Both the position numbers and the translations under genes were made by a program. The notes below the pieces were generated by a model. That model was not told where the DNA came from. It ran no database searches and saw nothing but the letters and a program-made list of their open reading frames with translations. Below, piece after piece: positions 27,230 to 36,640 of a DNA stretch of 64,000 bases. The DNA is taken from NCBI RefSeq assembly GCF_021398715.1, contig NZ_CP090347.1:248001-312000 (forward strand). Direction: 5' to 3'. How positions within the stretch are numbered: position 1 is the first letter of the stretch; the number at the start of each line of letters is the position of its first letter. The stretch comes from Microbacterium binotii (lineage in GTDB: Bacteria; Actinomycetota; Actinomycetes; Actinomycetales; Microbacteriaceae).

Positions 27230-27267
27230 GGGCGTGGTGAGTAGGGATCACCCTGCTCGCCACGCCC
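27230..27267 (+). terminator. strong hairpin after the protease gene
   Basis: A 17-bp stem with only two G-T wobbles and the loop ATCA begins 6 bases after the protease stop. The left arm starts GGGCGTGG and the right arm ends CCACGCCC. Bases 27268-27461 beyond it hold no supported gene. Confidence 0.8.
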
Positions 27268-27461
27268 GTTCCTATGCTCCTCGCGAGGCAACTCGCTCGC
27301 TGGGGGGGCGACGATCGCCTCACGAGCCGGATGCACGAGCGTCTATCGATCGCCGGGGCCGGCGAAAGCGATTATTGGTGCGCACCAATCCCCGAAGCCG
27401 CAGTTCTGCCAGGATGCCGGCGTAGCGCTGGAGTAACTGACCGACCGATACGGCAGCGAGA

Positions 27462-27683
27462 TCATCGCCCCCCCGCTGACGCGGCTGGACGGATGGAGGT
27501 TAGCTGGTCGCCACCGCTGAAGTGTTGGCGCACGAGATCAGCTTGCTCAGCGCTGAGAACCCAAGCGCTCCCAGCTTCGACGGGGTGTCGCCAGTTCTGG
27601 CGTCGCATCCATGCCCGGATCGTCTTCGGATCGACCTTCAGCTCGTCAGCGAGCTCTCGGACCGAGAGAGTTTGCGCGAGCAC
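27462..27683 (-). CDS. HTH-domain protein, possible truncated island gene
   Basis: About 73 residues from a GTG at 27683; an ATG at 27755 gives a longer form. LSVRELADELKVDPKTIRAW followed by MRRQNWRHP is a clear helix-turn-helix of the kind found in Lsr2/excisionase-type DNA-binding tails. WVLSAEQADLVRQHF then follows. The C-terminal end is low complexity. It may be the only regulator of the island or the tail of a larger lost gene. Bases 27684-27845 contain nothing else recognisable. Confidence 0.5.
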   Translation of the reverse strand: MLAQTLSVRELADELKVDPKTIRAWMRRQNWRHPVEAGSAWVLSAEQADLVRQHFSGGDQLTSIRPAASAGGR

Positions 27684-27844
27684 ATTCGAACCGTATCGGA
27701 GCCATCGCCGGCCCCTGACCGGCCCAAGCTGCCCGCGCGGCTGGCGAATCAGCATCTTCCCCGGGTGTTACGACTCGCTTCGTCCGCTCAAGGACCGGGG
27801 AATCGGACTCTCACGCGGGACCAGAAAACCGCCCTTCCCCAGGG

Positions 27845-27886
27845 AAAAAGCAAAACCCCCGCCATGTAGAAGCTAGGCGAGGGTTT
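27845..27886 (-). terminator. tRNA-Phe rho-independent terminator
   Basis: On the minus strand an 11-bp stem with one mismatch (AAACCCTCGCC with GGCGGGGGTTT), a 12-base loop and a T-run follow tRNA-Phe. A duplicate exists in the distal repeat near 24508-24549. Confidence 0.75.
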
Positions 27887-27950
27887 CTGGGACCGTTGTA
27901 ACGACGGTCCGTGTGGCTCCGACGGGCGTCGATCCCGTGACCTCACGATT
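27846..27950. repeat. att-type direct repeat, copy at the intact tRNA-Phe
   Basis: Identical to 24509-24613. It covers the 3' part of tRNA-Phe (from 27914), the spacer and the terminator, so integration here keeps the tRNA functional. Confidence 0.92.
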
Positions 27951-27986
27951 TTCAGTCGTGCGCTCTACCAACTGAGCTACAGAGCC
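27914..27986 (-). tRNA. tRNA-Phe (GAA)
   Basis: 73 nt. The acceptor GGCTCTG pairs with CGGAGCC, with A as discriminator. The D arm is GCTCAGTTGGTAGAGC, and the anticodon loop CTGAAAA gives GAA. The T loop is in GGGATCGACGCCCG. CCA is not encoded. It is the target of the adjacent island. Confidence 0.96.
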
Positions 27987-28037
27987 CCGCGGCATCCGTA
28001 TCGCGCGAGGCGACGCGATGCCGCGTCCTAAACGAAA

Positions 28038-28055
28038 GGCCCTTCGAGAAGGGCC
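28038..28055 (-). terminator. hairpin after tRNA-Asp
   Basis: On the minus strand GGCCCTT-CTCG-AAGGGCC is followed by TTTCGTTT, between tRNA-Asp and tRNA-Phe. Confidence 0.65.
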
Positions 28056-28067
28056 CGTCGCTCAGAG

Positions 28068-28141
28068 CGACCCTGACGGGACTTGAACCCGCGACCTCCG
28101 CCGTGACAGGGCGGCACGCTAACCAACTGCGCTACAGGGCC
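28068..28141 (-). tRNA. tRNA-Asp (GTC)
   Basis: 74 nt. The acceptor GGCCCTG pairs with CAGGGTC, with G as discriminator. The anticodon loop CTGTCAC gives GTC. The T loop is in CGGGTTCAAGTCCCG. Second of three minus-strand tRNAs. Confidence 0.96.
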
Positions 28142-28168
28142 ATGCTTGTTTAATTGTATTCGGTTGTG

Positions 28169-28241
28169 TGACCCCAACGGGATTCGAACCCGTGCTACCG
28201 CCGTGAAAGGGCGGCGTCCTAGGCCGCTAAACGATGGGGCC
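28169..28241 (-). tRNA. tRNA-Glu (TTC)
   Basis: 73 nt. The acceptor GGCCCCA pairs with TGGGGTC, with A as discriminator. The anticodon loop CTTTCAC gives TTC. First of the Glu-Asp-Phe cluster. The region 28242-28465 beyond it shows no gene. Confidence 0.96.
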
Positions 28242-28465
28242 GGATGAACCCTTCGGGCTCACGCTTACCGAAGAGCAAGCATAGGCGAGGTTCCAGCAAA
28301 TGCGAAATCGAGTCCGAACGCCCGCGCGCGTCGCTGCCCGGCCGGCCGACGATGAGGGGAGAGGATGGCGCGGGACCGCCCGCATCCTGCGCTCGAAGAA
28401 CCCGTTGCGGATGTGACTGATGTTGTTAGTGTTGTCGGTGTTGCGCCGGTGAATGAGGGGCTGTT

Positions 28466-29845
28466 GTGTCTGCCGAAGATCTGTCCGGAGCGGAAGAGGA
28501 CTGCGGTTGCGGCCCCACCGCCCAAGAGAAGCGCGCCCTCTGGCCCACAGTGACCCGCCGTGTGGCCCTGGGCGCCGGCGCACTCGGAGTCGTCGGACTC
28601 GCTGCGCTGGCCGGCCCTCTCCAGCCTCGTGCGTTCGCGATCGAGGGCTATCCCTCGTGGGATGACGTTCAGAACGCGAAGAACAACGAAGCGGCGAAGA
28701 ACGCCGAGATCCAGCGCATCGAGACGCTCATCGCGCAGCTGCAGGCCGACGTCGCCGCCAAGCAGGCGATCGCCGATCAGAAGTCGCAGGAGTACTTCAC
28801 CGCGCAGCAGGCCTACTTCGATGCGGCCGCCCGCGCCGACAGTCTGCAGTCGCAGGCCGACACCCAGGCCGCCGCGGCGACGGAGGCGGCGAACAAGGCG
28901 GGACGCGTCGCCAGCCAGCTCTACAAGGCCGGCGGCGACGACACGTCGCTCCAGCTGTTCTTCGCGGGCTCCGCGGCCGGTGCCGACGACCTGCTCGCCC
29001 GCCTCGGCACGATGGACAAGCTCCTCGAGCGCAACCAGGACGTGTACGCGGCCGCCGTCTCGGCCAGAAACGCCGCTCAGTCGCTCACCGCGCAGGCCAC
29101 CTCCGCTCGCGACGAGCGCGACAAGCTCCAGAAGGCCGCTGAGCAGGCCATGCAGGAGGCGCAGGCCGCAGCGGATGCCGCCCAGGCCGCCCTCGACGCG
29201 CAGAACCAGAACCTCGGCACGCTGCAGGCGCAGCTGGCCGCGCTCAAGGACACGACCGCGAAGACCGTCGCCGACTACCAGGCCGGTGTCGTCGAGCAGC
29301 AGCGCCGCGATGCCGAGCGTGCATGGATCCTCGCCGAGCAGCGTCGCATCGCTGCCGAAGAGGCGGCGAAGAACAACCCGGCGCCCAGCACGGGTGGCGG
29401 CGGAGGCGGCGGTGGTGGCGGCGGCGGTTCAGGCTGGGTGCGGCCCGCCGGCGGCAGCATCACGTCGGAGTACGGCCAGCGCTACGCCCAGTGCGGTCCG
29501 AGCTACTGCGCGAGCAGCTTCCACTACGGCACCGACTTCGGCGCCGGATGCTGGGGCAACATCTACGCGGCGTCCTCCGGGACGGTGACCTTCGCCGGCG
29601 GCAACGGCGGCTACGGAAACTACATCCGCATCGACCACGGCGGCGGCTACGGCACCGGCTACGCCCACATCTCTAACGGCGGCATCTACGTGTCGCGCGG
29701 CCAGTGGGTCAACGCCGGCGACGTCATCGCCGGCGTCGGCAACACCGGCAACTCCTTCGGCTGCCACCTGCACTTCGAGGTCTACACCCCGAGCGGAACC
29801 GTCAACCCCCGGCCGTTCATGGCGGCGCGCGGCGTCGGCTTCTGA
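28466..29845 (+). CDS. M23 family peptidase with coiled coil (LytM/NlpD-like)
   Basis: 459 residues, GTG start with GAGGGG upstream. After a short Cys-bearing head (EDCGCGP), residues 30-52 are a signal or anchor helix (VALGAGALGVVGLAALAGPL). Residues 60-305 are an Ala/Gln-rich coiled coil. A poly-Gly linker leads to an M23 domain: FHYGTDFGAGCWGNIYAASS carries the metal His and Asp, and GCHLHFEVYTPSG carries the HLH motif. It should cut peptidoglycan cross-bridges, or act as an activator as EnvC/NlpD-like proteins do, during division. The metal ligands are intact, so enzyme activity is likely. Confidence 0.92.
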   Translation: MSAEDLSGAEEDCGCGPTAQEKRALWPTVTRRVALGAGALGVVGLAALAGPLQPRAFAIEGYPSWDDVQNAKNNEAAKNAEIQRIETLIAQLQADVAAKQAIADQKSQEYFTAQQAYFDAAARADSLQSQADTQAAAATEAANKAGRVASQLYKAGGDDTSLQLFFAGSAAGADDLLARLGTMDKLLERNQDVYAAAVSARNAAQSLTAQATSARDERDKLQKAAEQAMQEAQAAADAAQAALDAQNQNLGTLQAQLAALKDTTAKTVADYQAGVVEQQRRDAERAWILAEQRRIAAEEAAKNNPAPSTGGGGGGGGGGGGSGWVRPAGGSITSEYGQRYAQCGPSYCASSFHYGTDFGAGCWGNIYAASSGTVTFAGGNGGYGNYIRIDHGGGYGTGYAHISNGGIYVSRGQWVNAGDVIAGVGNTGNSFGCHLHFEVYTPSGTVNPRPFMAARGVGF

Positions 29846-29864
29846 GCCGGAGACCCAGACAGAA

Positions 29865-29896
29865 AGAGCGGATGCGGCCGGTGCCGCATCCGCTCT
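29865..29896. terminator. bidirectional terminator between the M23 peptidase and ppa genes
   Basis: A perfect 14-bp stem AGAGCGGATGCGGC/GCCGCATCCGCTCT with the loop CGGT lies between two convergent genes. It is followed by CTTCGTCT on the plus strand. Confidence 0.8.
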
Positions 29897-29912
29897 CTTC
29901 GTCTGAGAGATC

Positions 29913-30446
29913 TCAGAGGGAGTTCGGGGCCTGGCCCTCACCCTGCGTCTTGGTCTGACCCTCGTGCTCCTCGAAGCGCGCGAAGGCCTCCGACACGAGG
30001 CGCTCGGCCTCGGCCGCGTTCGCCCACTCGTCGACCTTGACCCACTTGTTGGGCTCGAGGTCCTTATAGTGCTCGAAGAAGTGGCCGATCTCGCTCTTGG
30101 TCCACTCGTCGATGTCGTCGACGTCCTGGATGTGGGCCCAGCGCGGGTCCTTCGCCAGCACGGCGACGACCTTGTCATCACCGCCGGCCTCGTCGCTCAT
30201 CTTCAGCACGGCGACGGGGCGCACCTTCGCGAGCACGCCGGGGTAGATGTCGCGGTCGAGCAGCACGAGCACGTCGAGCGGGTCGCCGTCCTCGCCGAGG
30301 GTGTTCTCGAAGAAGCCGTAGTTGCTGGGGTAGCCCATGGGCGTGAACAGAACGCGGTCCAGGAAGACCCGGCCCGTGCCGTGGTCGACCTCGTACTTCA
30401 CGCGGCTGCCGCGCGGGATCTCGATGACGGCGTCGTATGCGCCCAT
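29913..30446 (-). CDS. ppa: inorganic pyrophosphatase, family I
   Basis: 177 residues from the ATG at 30446 (AAGGAGCACAGGA upstream). MGAYDAVIEIPRGSRVKYEV, RVLFTPMGYPSNYGF and the metal-binding EDGDPLDVLVLLD are hallmarks of soluble family I enzymes. It hydrolyses pyrophosphate and pulls biosynthetic reactions forward. The family's extended C-terminal charged tail is present. It is divergent from tilS, with 180 bases between the starts. Confidence 0.96.
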   Translation of the reverse strand: MGAYDAVIEIPRGSRVKYEVDHGTGRVFLDRVLFTPMGYPSNYGFFENTLGEDGDPLDVLVLLDRDIYPGVLAKVRPVAVLKMSDEAGGDDKVVAVLAKDPRWAHIQDVDDIDEWTKSEIGHFFEHYKDLEPNKWVKVDEWANAAEAERLVSEAFARFEEHEGQTKTQGEGQAPNSL

Positions 30447-30626
30447 TCCTGTGCTCCTTCGGAAGTTCAGCGGATTCGCCACACAGCCTAGTCGGCCCGC
30501 TTCGGCGGTTCCGCGGGCAGGACTCAGCCAGAACCCGGGGAAGGAGGCGCGGAACGGATCCGGAAGCGCGCTCTGGCTGAGCCGTGCCGGCCGAGCGCTC
30601 GCCGCCGGCGCCAGTAGCGTGGTGAC

Positions 30627-31619
30627 ATGCGACCCGGACTCGACCCCGCCACCGCCGAGGTGCGCCGCGCCGTCCGCGCCGTGCTCGAACCCCGGCGCGG
30701 ACAGGCCGTCGTCGTCGGGCTCTCGGGCGGGGCCGACTCCCTCGCCCTCACGACGGCCGTCGCCTTCGAAGCAGTCGCCCTCGACGTGCGCGCGATCGCA
30801 GTGACGGTCGATCACGGACTCCAGGACGGATCGGATGCGGTCGCCGCCCGCGCCGCAGACCTCGCCCGCGGGCTCGGGCTCGCCGCCGAGGTCGTGCGGG
30901 TCGACGTGTCAGCCGCGGGGGAGGGGCCGGAGGCCGCCGCTCGCACCGCCCGTCGCACCGCGCTCGCGGAGGCCGCGTCGCGACTCGACGCGTCCGCCGT
31001 CCTGCTGGCCCACACCCTCGACGACCAGGCCGAGACCGTACTGCTCGGGCTCGCCCGCGGCTCGGGGGCGACGAGCCTCGGCGGGATGGCGCCGGAGCGC
31101 CGGGACGACGCCGGTCTCACCTGGCTCCGTCCGTTGCTGGGCGTCTCGCGCGCCACGACCCTCGCCGCCTGCGGCGCCGCCGGGCTCGAACCGTGGCACG
31201 ATCCGCACAACGAGGACCCCGCCTTCACCCGGGTACGGGTGCGTCAGCGGGTGCTGCCGGTGCTCGAGCGCGAGCTGGGGCCCGGCATCGCCGACGCCCT
31301 CGCGCGCACCGCCGAGCAGCTGAGAGAGGATGCGGCGGCCTTCGCCGAGATGATCGACGAGACCATCGAGGACATCGTCGAGCCCGCCGAGGCCGGGATC
31401 GCCGTCTCGGTCGCAGCCCTCGCCGCCAACCCGTCGGCGCTGCGCACCCGCATCCTGCGCCACGTCGTGGCGAGCGAGTTCCACGTCTCGCTCACGCACC
31501 GCCAGACCCAGGAGGTCGAGCGGCTGGTCACCGACTGGCACGGCCAGGGGCCCATCGACCTCCCCGCCTGCCGCGCCGCCCGCGTCGGCGGACGGATCGT
31601 GTTCAGCGCCTCGACCTGA
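30627..31619 (+). CDS. tilS: tRNA(Ile)-lysidine synthetase
   Basis: 330 residues. The PP-loop motif SGGADSLALT is at about residues 33-42. LAHTLDDQAETVLLGLARGS and WLRPLLGVSRATTLAACGAA follow, then RVRVRQRVLPVLERELGPG. It puts lysidine at the wobble C of the tRNA-Ile CAU anticodon. It has the short actinobacterial form without the long C-terminal domain. TAGCGT is exactly 6 bases before the ATG. The tilS-hpt-ftsH order is conserved in many bacteria. Confidence 0.95.
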   Translation: MRPGLDPATAEVRRAVRAVLEPRRGQAVVVGLSGGADSLALTTAVAFEAVALDVRAIAVTVDHGLQDGSDAVAARAADLARGLGLAAEVVRVDVSAAGEGPEAAARTARRTALAEAASRLDASAVLLAHTLDDQAETVLLGLARGSGATSLGGMAPERRDDAGLTWLRPLLGVSRATTLAACGAAGLEPWHDPHNEDPAFTRVRVRQRVLPVLERELGPGIADALARTAEQLREDAAAFAEMIDETIEDIVEPAEAGIAVSVAALAANPSALRTRILRHVVASEFHVSLTHRQTQEVERLVTDWHGQGPIDLPACRAARVGGRIVFSAST

Positions 31620-31668
31620 CCCGGCCGACGCACAGGGCGCCGCCGGAGCCGGCACCTAGAATCGATCC

Positions 31669-32220
<552 letters not shown>

Positions 32221-32346
32221 TCGCAGGGGGCGCGCGCACTGTACGCCGTGGGCGAATGCACAGACCCGACATAGAGAGCCCGCGCTACCCTGAAACGACC
32301 GTCGGGAGGCGGTACGTCGACGAAAGGGCCGGGGTCTCCCCGCGAA

Positions 32347-34353
32347 ATGGACTTCAAGAAGATCACGCGCAACCCGCTCCTGTATGTCCTGGTGATCGGG
32401 CTGTTCCTCATCGTTGGTTTCTCGCTCATCTCGAGCCTGGGTGCGGCGAAGCAGATCACGACCCAGCAGGGCCTCGAACTGCTCAGCGGCTCCACGGTCA
32501 CCGAGGTGACCAACACCGACGGTGACCAGCGCGTCGACCTGAAGCTGTCCCAGCCCTACGAGGGCGCGAACGACGTGCAGTTCTACTACGTCGGTGCCCG
32601 AGCCGACGAGGTGGTCAAGGCCATCGACGCCGCCAAGCCGTCCGACGGGTACAACGACGTCGTCCCCCGCGCCACCTGGTTCGACGGGCTCATCTCGCTC
32701 CTGCTGCCGATCCTGCTGCTCGGCATCATCTTCTGGTTCCTCATCTCCTCCGCTCAGGGCGGCGGCAGCAAGGTCATGCAGTTCGGCAAGTCCCGCGCGA
32801 AGCTCGTGACCAAGGAGTCCCCGACCGTCACGTTCCAGGATGTGGCCGGCTCCGACGAGGCCATCGAAGAGATGCAGGAGATCAAGGACTTCCTGAAGGA
32901 CCCCACCAAGTTCCAGGCGCTGGGTGCCCGCATCCCCAAGGGCGTGCTGCTGTACGGCCCTCCCGGAACCGGTAAGACCCTGCTCGCGCGCGCCGTCGCC
33001 GGCGAGGCGGGGGTGCCCTTCTACTCGATCTCCGGCTCCGACTTCGTCGAGATGTTCGTCGGTGTCGGCGCCAGCCGCGTGCGCGACCTGTTCAACCAGG
33101 CCAAGGAGAGCGCCCCGGCCATCATCTTCATCGATGAGATCGACGCCGTCGGTCGTCACCGTGGTGCCGGTCTCGGCGGCGGTCACGACGAGCGCGAGCA
33201 GACGCTGAACCAGATGCTCGTCGAGATGGACGGCTTCGACCCGAAGGCGAACGTCATCGTCATCGCCGCGACGAACCGTCCCGACATTCTCGACCCCGCG
33301 CTGCTGCGCCCGGGCCGCTTCGACCGTCAGATCGGCGTCGACGCCCCCGACCTCAAGGGCCGCAAGCAGATCCTCGAGGTGCACGGCCGCGGCAAGCCGC
33401 TGGCGGACTCGGTCGACCTCGAGGTCGTCGCCCGCAAGACCCCCGGCTTCACCGGTGCCGACCTCGCCAACGTGCTCAACGAGGCCGCCCTGCTCACGGC
33501 GCGCTCCGACGCCCAACTCATCGACAACCGCGCCCTCGACGAGGCGATCGACCGCGTGATCGCGGGCCCGCAGCGTCGCACGCGTGTGATGAAGGACAAG
33601 GAGAAGCTCATCACGGCGTACCACGAGGGCGGTCACGCGCTCGCTGCGGCGGCGATGAACCACACCGACCCGGTCACGAAGGTCACCATCCTGCCCCGTG
33701 GCAAGGCGCTCGGCTACACGATGGTGCTGCCCGTCGACGACAAGTACTCCGTCACCCGCAACGAGCTGCAGGATCAGCTGACCTACGCGATGGGCGGTCG
33801 CGTCGCCGAGGAGATCGTCTTCCACGACCCGACCACCGGCGCCTCGAACGACATCGAGAAGGCCACCAACATCGCCCGCAAGATGGTCACCGAGTACGGC
33901 ATGACCACGGATGTGGGTCCGGTCAAGCTCGGCGGGTCCTCCGGCGAGGTCTTCATGGGTCGCGACATGGGCCACGGCCGCGACTTCAGCGAGCGTGTGG
34001 CCGAGCGCGTCGATGTGCAGGTTCGGGCTCTCATCGAGCAGGCCCACAACGAGGCGTACCAGGTCATCAACGACAACCGCGACATCCTCGACAAGCTCGC
34101 CCTCGCGCTCCTCGAGAAGGAGACGTTGGATCACATCGAGCTCGCCGAGATCTTCTCGGACGTGAAGCGCCTGCCCCCGCGCCCGCAGTGGCTGTCCAGC
34201 TCCGAGCGCCCGGTCTCGCCGCTGCCGCCCGTCGACGTGCCGGCGCGTGCGCCGCAGGTCGGTGTGGCCGCAGCGCGGGAGGCGGATGCGGCGGCCGCCC
34301 CCGCGACGCCGCGTCAGCGTCCGTCGGGTCAGGCTCGTCCCGCGACCGCGTAA
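32347..34353 (+). CDS. ftsH: ATP-dependent zinc metalloprotease FtsH
   Basis: 668 residues. The N-terminal helix [20 protein letters not shown], an external loop of about 75 residues and a second helix ([18 protein letters not shown]) anchor it. The AAA domain has Walker A GPPGTGKT and Walker [14 protein letters not shown], then the second region of homology [19 protein letters not shown]. The peptidase zinc motif is HEGGH in [14 protein letters not shown]. The C-terminal 60 residues are an Ala/Pro/Arg-rich tail. It degrades membrane and short-lived cytoplasmic proteins. It heads the folate operon, as in other actinobacteria. Confidence 0.97.
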   Translation: MDFKKITRNPLLYVLVIGLFLIVGFSLISSLGAAKQITTQQGLELLSGSTVTEVTNTDGDQRVDLKLSQPYEGANDVQFYYVGARADEVVKAIDAAKPSDGYNDVVPRATWFDGLISLLLPILLLGIIFWFLISSAQGGGSKVMQFGKSRAKLVTKESPTVTFQDVAGSDEAIEEMQEIKDFLKDPTKFQALGARIPKGVLLYGPPGTGKTLLARAVAGEAGVPFYSISGSDFVEMFVGVGASRVRDLFNQAKESAPAIIFIDEIDAVGRHRGAGLGGGHDEREQTLNQMLVEMDGFDPKANVIVIAATNRPDILDPALLRPGRFDRQIGVDAPDLKGRKQILEVHGRGKPLADSVDLEVVARKTPGFTGADLANVLNEAALLTARSDAQLIDNRALDEAIDRVIAGPQRRTRVMKDKEKLITAYHEGGHALAAAAMNHTDPVTKVTILPRGKALGYTMVLPVDDKYSVTRNELQDQLTYAMGGRVAEEIVFHDPTTGASNDIEKATNIARKMVTEYGMTTDVGPVKLGGSSGEVFMGRDMGHGRDFSERVAERVDVQVRALIEQAHNEAYQVINDNRDILDKLALALLEKETLDHIELAEIFSDVKRLPPRPQWLSSSERPVSPLPPVDVPARAPQVGVAAAREADAAAAPATPRQRPSGQARPATA

Positions 34354-34360
34354 GGCCGTC

Positions 34361-34951
34361 GTGGCCGTCGACCGTCCTCGCGTCGCGGACCTCGTCCGCC
34401 AGCTGCTCGAGGCGATCGGGGAGGATCCCGATCGCCCCGGGTTGAAGCAGACCCCCCATCGGGTCTCGGAGCTGTACGCCGACTTCTTCGCCGGCGTCGG
34501 CGAGGACGCGTCCGAACCGCTCGCCCACACCATCTCGGTTGCGCAGGGGCCGGCGCCGGACACCCTCCCGTCGGGACCCGTCGTGCTGCGCGATGTGCGC
34601 TTCCGCTCGGTGTGCGAGCATCACCTCCTGCCGTTCGCTGGCAAGGCGCACCTCGCCTACCTGCCCGCCGAGCGTGTGGTCGGACTCGGGGCGCTGCCGC
34701 GCGTGGTCGACATCCTCGCCTCCCGCCCGCAGGTGCAGGAACGTCTCGGCGAGCAGATCGCGGACGCGATCGCCCAGGGCGTGGCTGCACGCGGGGTGCT
34801 GGTCGTGCTCGACGCGTCGCACGAGTGCGTCACGATGCGCGGCGGACGCCAGGTCGATGCGACCACGGTGACCATCGCGGCCCGCGGCGAGCTCGCCGAG
34901 CCCGCGGCGCGCGCCGAACTCATCGCCCTGATCGCAGGAGGAGCCTCGTGA
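34361..34951 (+). CDS. folE: GTP cyclohydrolase I
   Basis: 196 residues from the GTG at 34361, 7 bases after ftsH. Longer in-frame extensions into ftsH do not match the family. The zinc and active-site segment is FRSVCEHHLLPFAGKAHLAY, and the family motif ECVTMRGGRQ is at the C-terminus with the late zinc Cys. It converts GTP to dihydroneopterin triphosphate, the first step of folate synthesis. It overlaps folP by 4 bases. Confidence 0.95.
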   Translation: MAVDRPRVADLVRQLLEAIGEDPDRPGLKQTPHRVSELYADFFAGVGEDASEPLAHTISVAQGPAPDTLPSGPVVLRDVRFRSVCEHHLLPFAGKAHLAYLPAERVVGLGALPRVVDILASRPQVQERLGEQIADAIAQGVAARGVLVVLDASHECVTMRGGRQVDATTVTIAARGELAEPAARAELIALIAGGAS

Positions 34952-35751
34952 GCTGTCTGATCATGGGCATCGTCAACGTCACGCCGGACTCCTTCAGCGA
35001 CGGCGGCCGTTTCCTCGCCCACGAGGAGGCGGTGCGCCACGCGCTGCGGCTGGTGGGTGAGGGCGCCCAGATCATCGACGTGGGCGGCGAGTCCACCAGA
35101 CCCGGCGCGGAGCGCGTGGGCGTCGAGGTGGAGCAGGAGCGCATCCTGCCGGTCGTGCACGCGCTCACCGAGTCCGGGGTGACCGTGAGCGTCGACACGA
35201 TGAACGCGGCGACCGCCGCCGCCGCCGTGGCCGCGGGTGCGCGGATCATCAACGACGTCTCCGGCGGACTGTCGGACCCCTCGATCCTGGATGTGGCCGC
35301 CGACGCGCACGTGGACATCGTTCTCGGGCACTGGCGCGGCCACTCCGACGACATGTACGCCCCGGCGCAGTACCGCGATCTGGCCCGCGAGGTGACGGGA
35401 GAGCTCATCGCACGGATGGAGGCCGCCGCGTCCGCCGGCATCCCGCCGTCTCGCCTGGTGCTCGACCCCGGCGTCGGCTTCGCCAAACGCGGCGCGCAGA
35501 ACTGGGAGATGCTGCGGGCTCTGCCGCAGGTGGTCGGGATCGGTCCGCGCGTGCTCGTGGGCACGAGCCGCAAGCGGTTCCTCGGCGAGACGCTCGGCAC
35601 CGACGATCTCGCCCGTCGCGACCGGGCCACCGCCGTCACCAGCGCTCTGGCCGCCCACGCCGGCGCCTGGGGTGTGCGCGTCCACGATGTGCAGGCCACC
35701 GCCGACGCCCTCGCGATCGCGGAGGCGTGGCGCTCGGGAGGAGCAGGATGA
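34948..35751 (+). CDS. folP: dihydropteroate synthase
   Basis: 267 residues from the GTG at 34948 (GGAGGAG upstream), overlapping folE as GTGA. Motifs: IMGIVNVTPDSFSDGGRF, GGESTRPGAERV, INDVSGGLSDPSI, VLDPGVGFAKRGAQNWEM and LVGTSRKRFLGETLG. It joins p-aminobenzoate to the pterin diphosphate and is the sulfonamide target. It precedes folB with overlapping start and stop. Confidence 0.97.
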   Translation: MSCLIMGIVNVTPDSFSDGGRFLAHEEAVRHALRLVGEGAQIIDVGGESTRPGAERVGVEVEQERILPVVHALTESGVTVSVDTMNAATAAAAVAAGARIINDVSGGLSDPSILDVAADAHVDIVLGHWRGHSDDMYAPAQYRDLAREVTGELIARMEAAASAGIPPSRLVLDPGVGFAKRGAQNWEMLRALPQVVGIGPRVLVGTSRKRFLGETLGTDDLARRDRATAVTSALAAHAGAWGVRVHDVQATADALAIAEAWRSGGAG

Positions 35752-36119
35752 GCCGCGACACGATCACCCTCACCGGCCTGCGCGGCCTCGGCTTCCACGG
35801 CGTCTACGCCGATGAGAAGCGTGACGGACAGGAGTTCGTGGTCGACGTCATGATGCGCCTCGACCTCGCCCCGGCAGCCGTGAGCGACGACGTCGCCGAC
35901 ACGGTGCACTACGGCGAGATCGCCGAAGAGGTCGTGGCCGTCGTCACGGGCGAGCCGGTCGATCTCATCGAGACGCTCGCCGCCCGCATCGCCGCCGTCG
36001 TGCTGGCGCGCCCGCTCGTCGACGAGGTCACGGTCACGGTGCACAAGCCGCAGGCGCCCATCACGGTGCCGTTCGCCGACGCGGCCGTGACGATCGTGCG
36101 CGCCCGAGGCGAGCGATGA
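35748..36119 (+). CDS. folB: dihydroneopterin aldolase
   Basis: 123 residues, the family size. ITLTGLRGLGFHGVYADEKR, then DGQEFVVDVMM, has the conserved family glutamate and histidine region. DTVHYGEIAEEVVAVVTGEP and VTVTVHKPQAPI follow. It splits dihydroneopterin to hydroxymethyl-dihydropterin. It overlaps folP and folK as ATGA at both ends, so translation is coupled. Confidence 0.95.
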   Translation: MSRDTITLTGLRGLGFHGVYADEKRDGQEFVVDVMMRLDLAPAAVSDDVADTVHYGEIAEEVVAVVTGEPVDLIETLAARIAAVVLARPLVDEVTVTVHKPQAPITVPFADAAVTIVRARGER

Positions 36120-36640
36120 ACCGCCGGCTCGCCCAGGGCTTCGACGGCTCGTCCGCGCCGGCGGGGGCCGCATCCGTCACGGCGGTGATCGCGCTGGGCT
36201 CCAACCTGGGCGATCGCGGCGCGCTGCTGGACGAGGCGGCGGCCGACCTCTCGCGGCTCCCGTTGACGACGAACGTGCGCGTCGCTCCCGTCATGGAGAC
36301 CGTGGCGGTGCGTCCCGACGGACCCGACCCCGACGCGCCCCGCTACCTGAACACCGTCGCGCTGGTGGACACCCGCCTCGCGCCCTCCGTGCTGCTGGAG
36401 TTCCTGCACCGCATCGAGGCCGACCACGGCAGGCGCCGGCGTGAGCGGTGGGGCGACCGCACGCTCGATCTCGACCTCATCGCCCACGGCGATGTGCGCT
36501 CGGACACGGCGACGCTGACGCTGCCGCATCCGCGCGCCGCCGAGCGCGACTTCGTCCTGCGGCCCTGGCTCGCCCTCGACGCCGATGCGGTGCTGCCCGG
36601 TGTCGGCCGTGTCTCCGACCTCGTCGAGGCGCTGTCATGA
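36116..36640 (+). CDS. folK: hydroxymethyl-dihydropterin pyrophosphokinase
   Basis: 174 residues. The HPPK signatures are IALGSNLGDRGALLDEAAAD, and RERWGDRTLDLDLIAHGDV, which carries the Mg-binding Asp pair. Then TLPHPRAAERDFVLRPWLAL. It phosphorylates the pterin alcohol before folP acts. An N-terminal extension of about 20 residues precedes the fold. It is coupled to folB and to the DUF3180 gene by overlaps. Confidence 0.95.
   Translation: MNRRLAQGFDGSSAPAGAASVTAVIALGSNLGDRGALLDEAAADLSRLPLTTNVRVAPVMETVAVRPDGPDPDAPRYLNTVALVDTRLAPSVLLEFLHRIEADHGRRRRERWGDRTLDLDLIAHGDVRSDTATLTLPHPRAAERDFVLRPWLALDADAVLPGVGRVSDLVEALS

Larger units (their letters stand above)
24509..27950. mobile_element. genomic island at tRNA-Phe, no integrase
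   Basis: 105-bp perfect direct repeats (24509-24613 and 27846-27950; offset 3337 bp) bound the segment. The right copy is the end and terminator of the intact tRNA-Phe, and the left copy is a displaced duplicate. This is the mark of tyrosine-recombinase insertion into a tRNA 3' end. Contents: a small polar protein, a small membrane protein, a secreted S1 protease and an HTH protein. No recombinase is inside, so it is a remnant or was moved in trans. Confidence 0.85.

Noticed and set aside
29388..29430. GGC/GGT repeat as a microsatellite
   Set aside because: It encodes the poly-Gly linker of the M23 peptidase.
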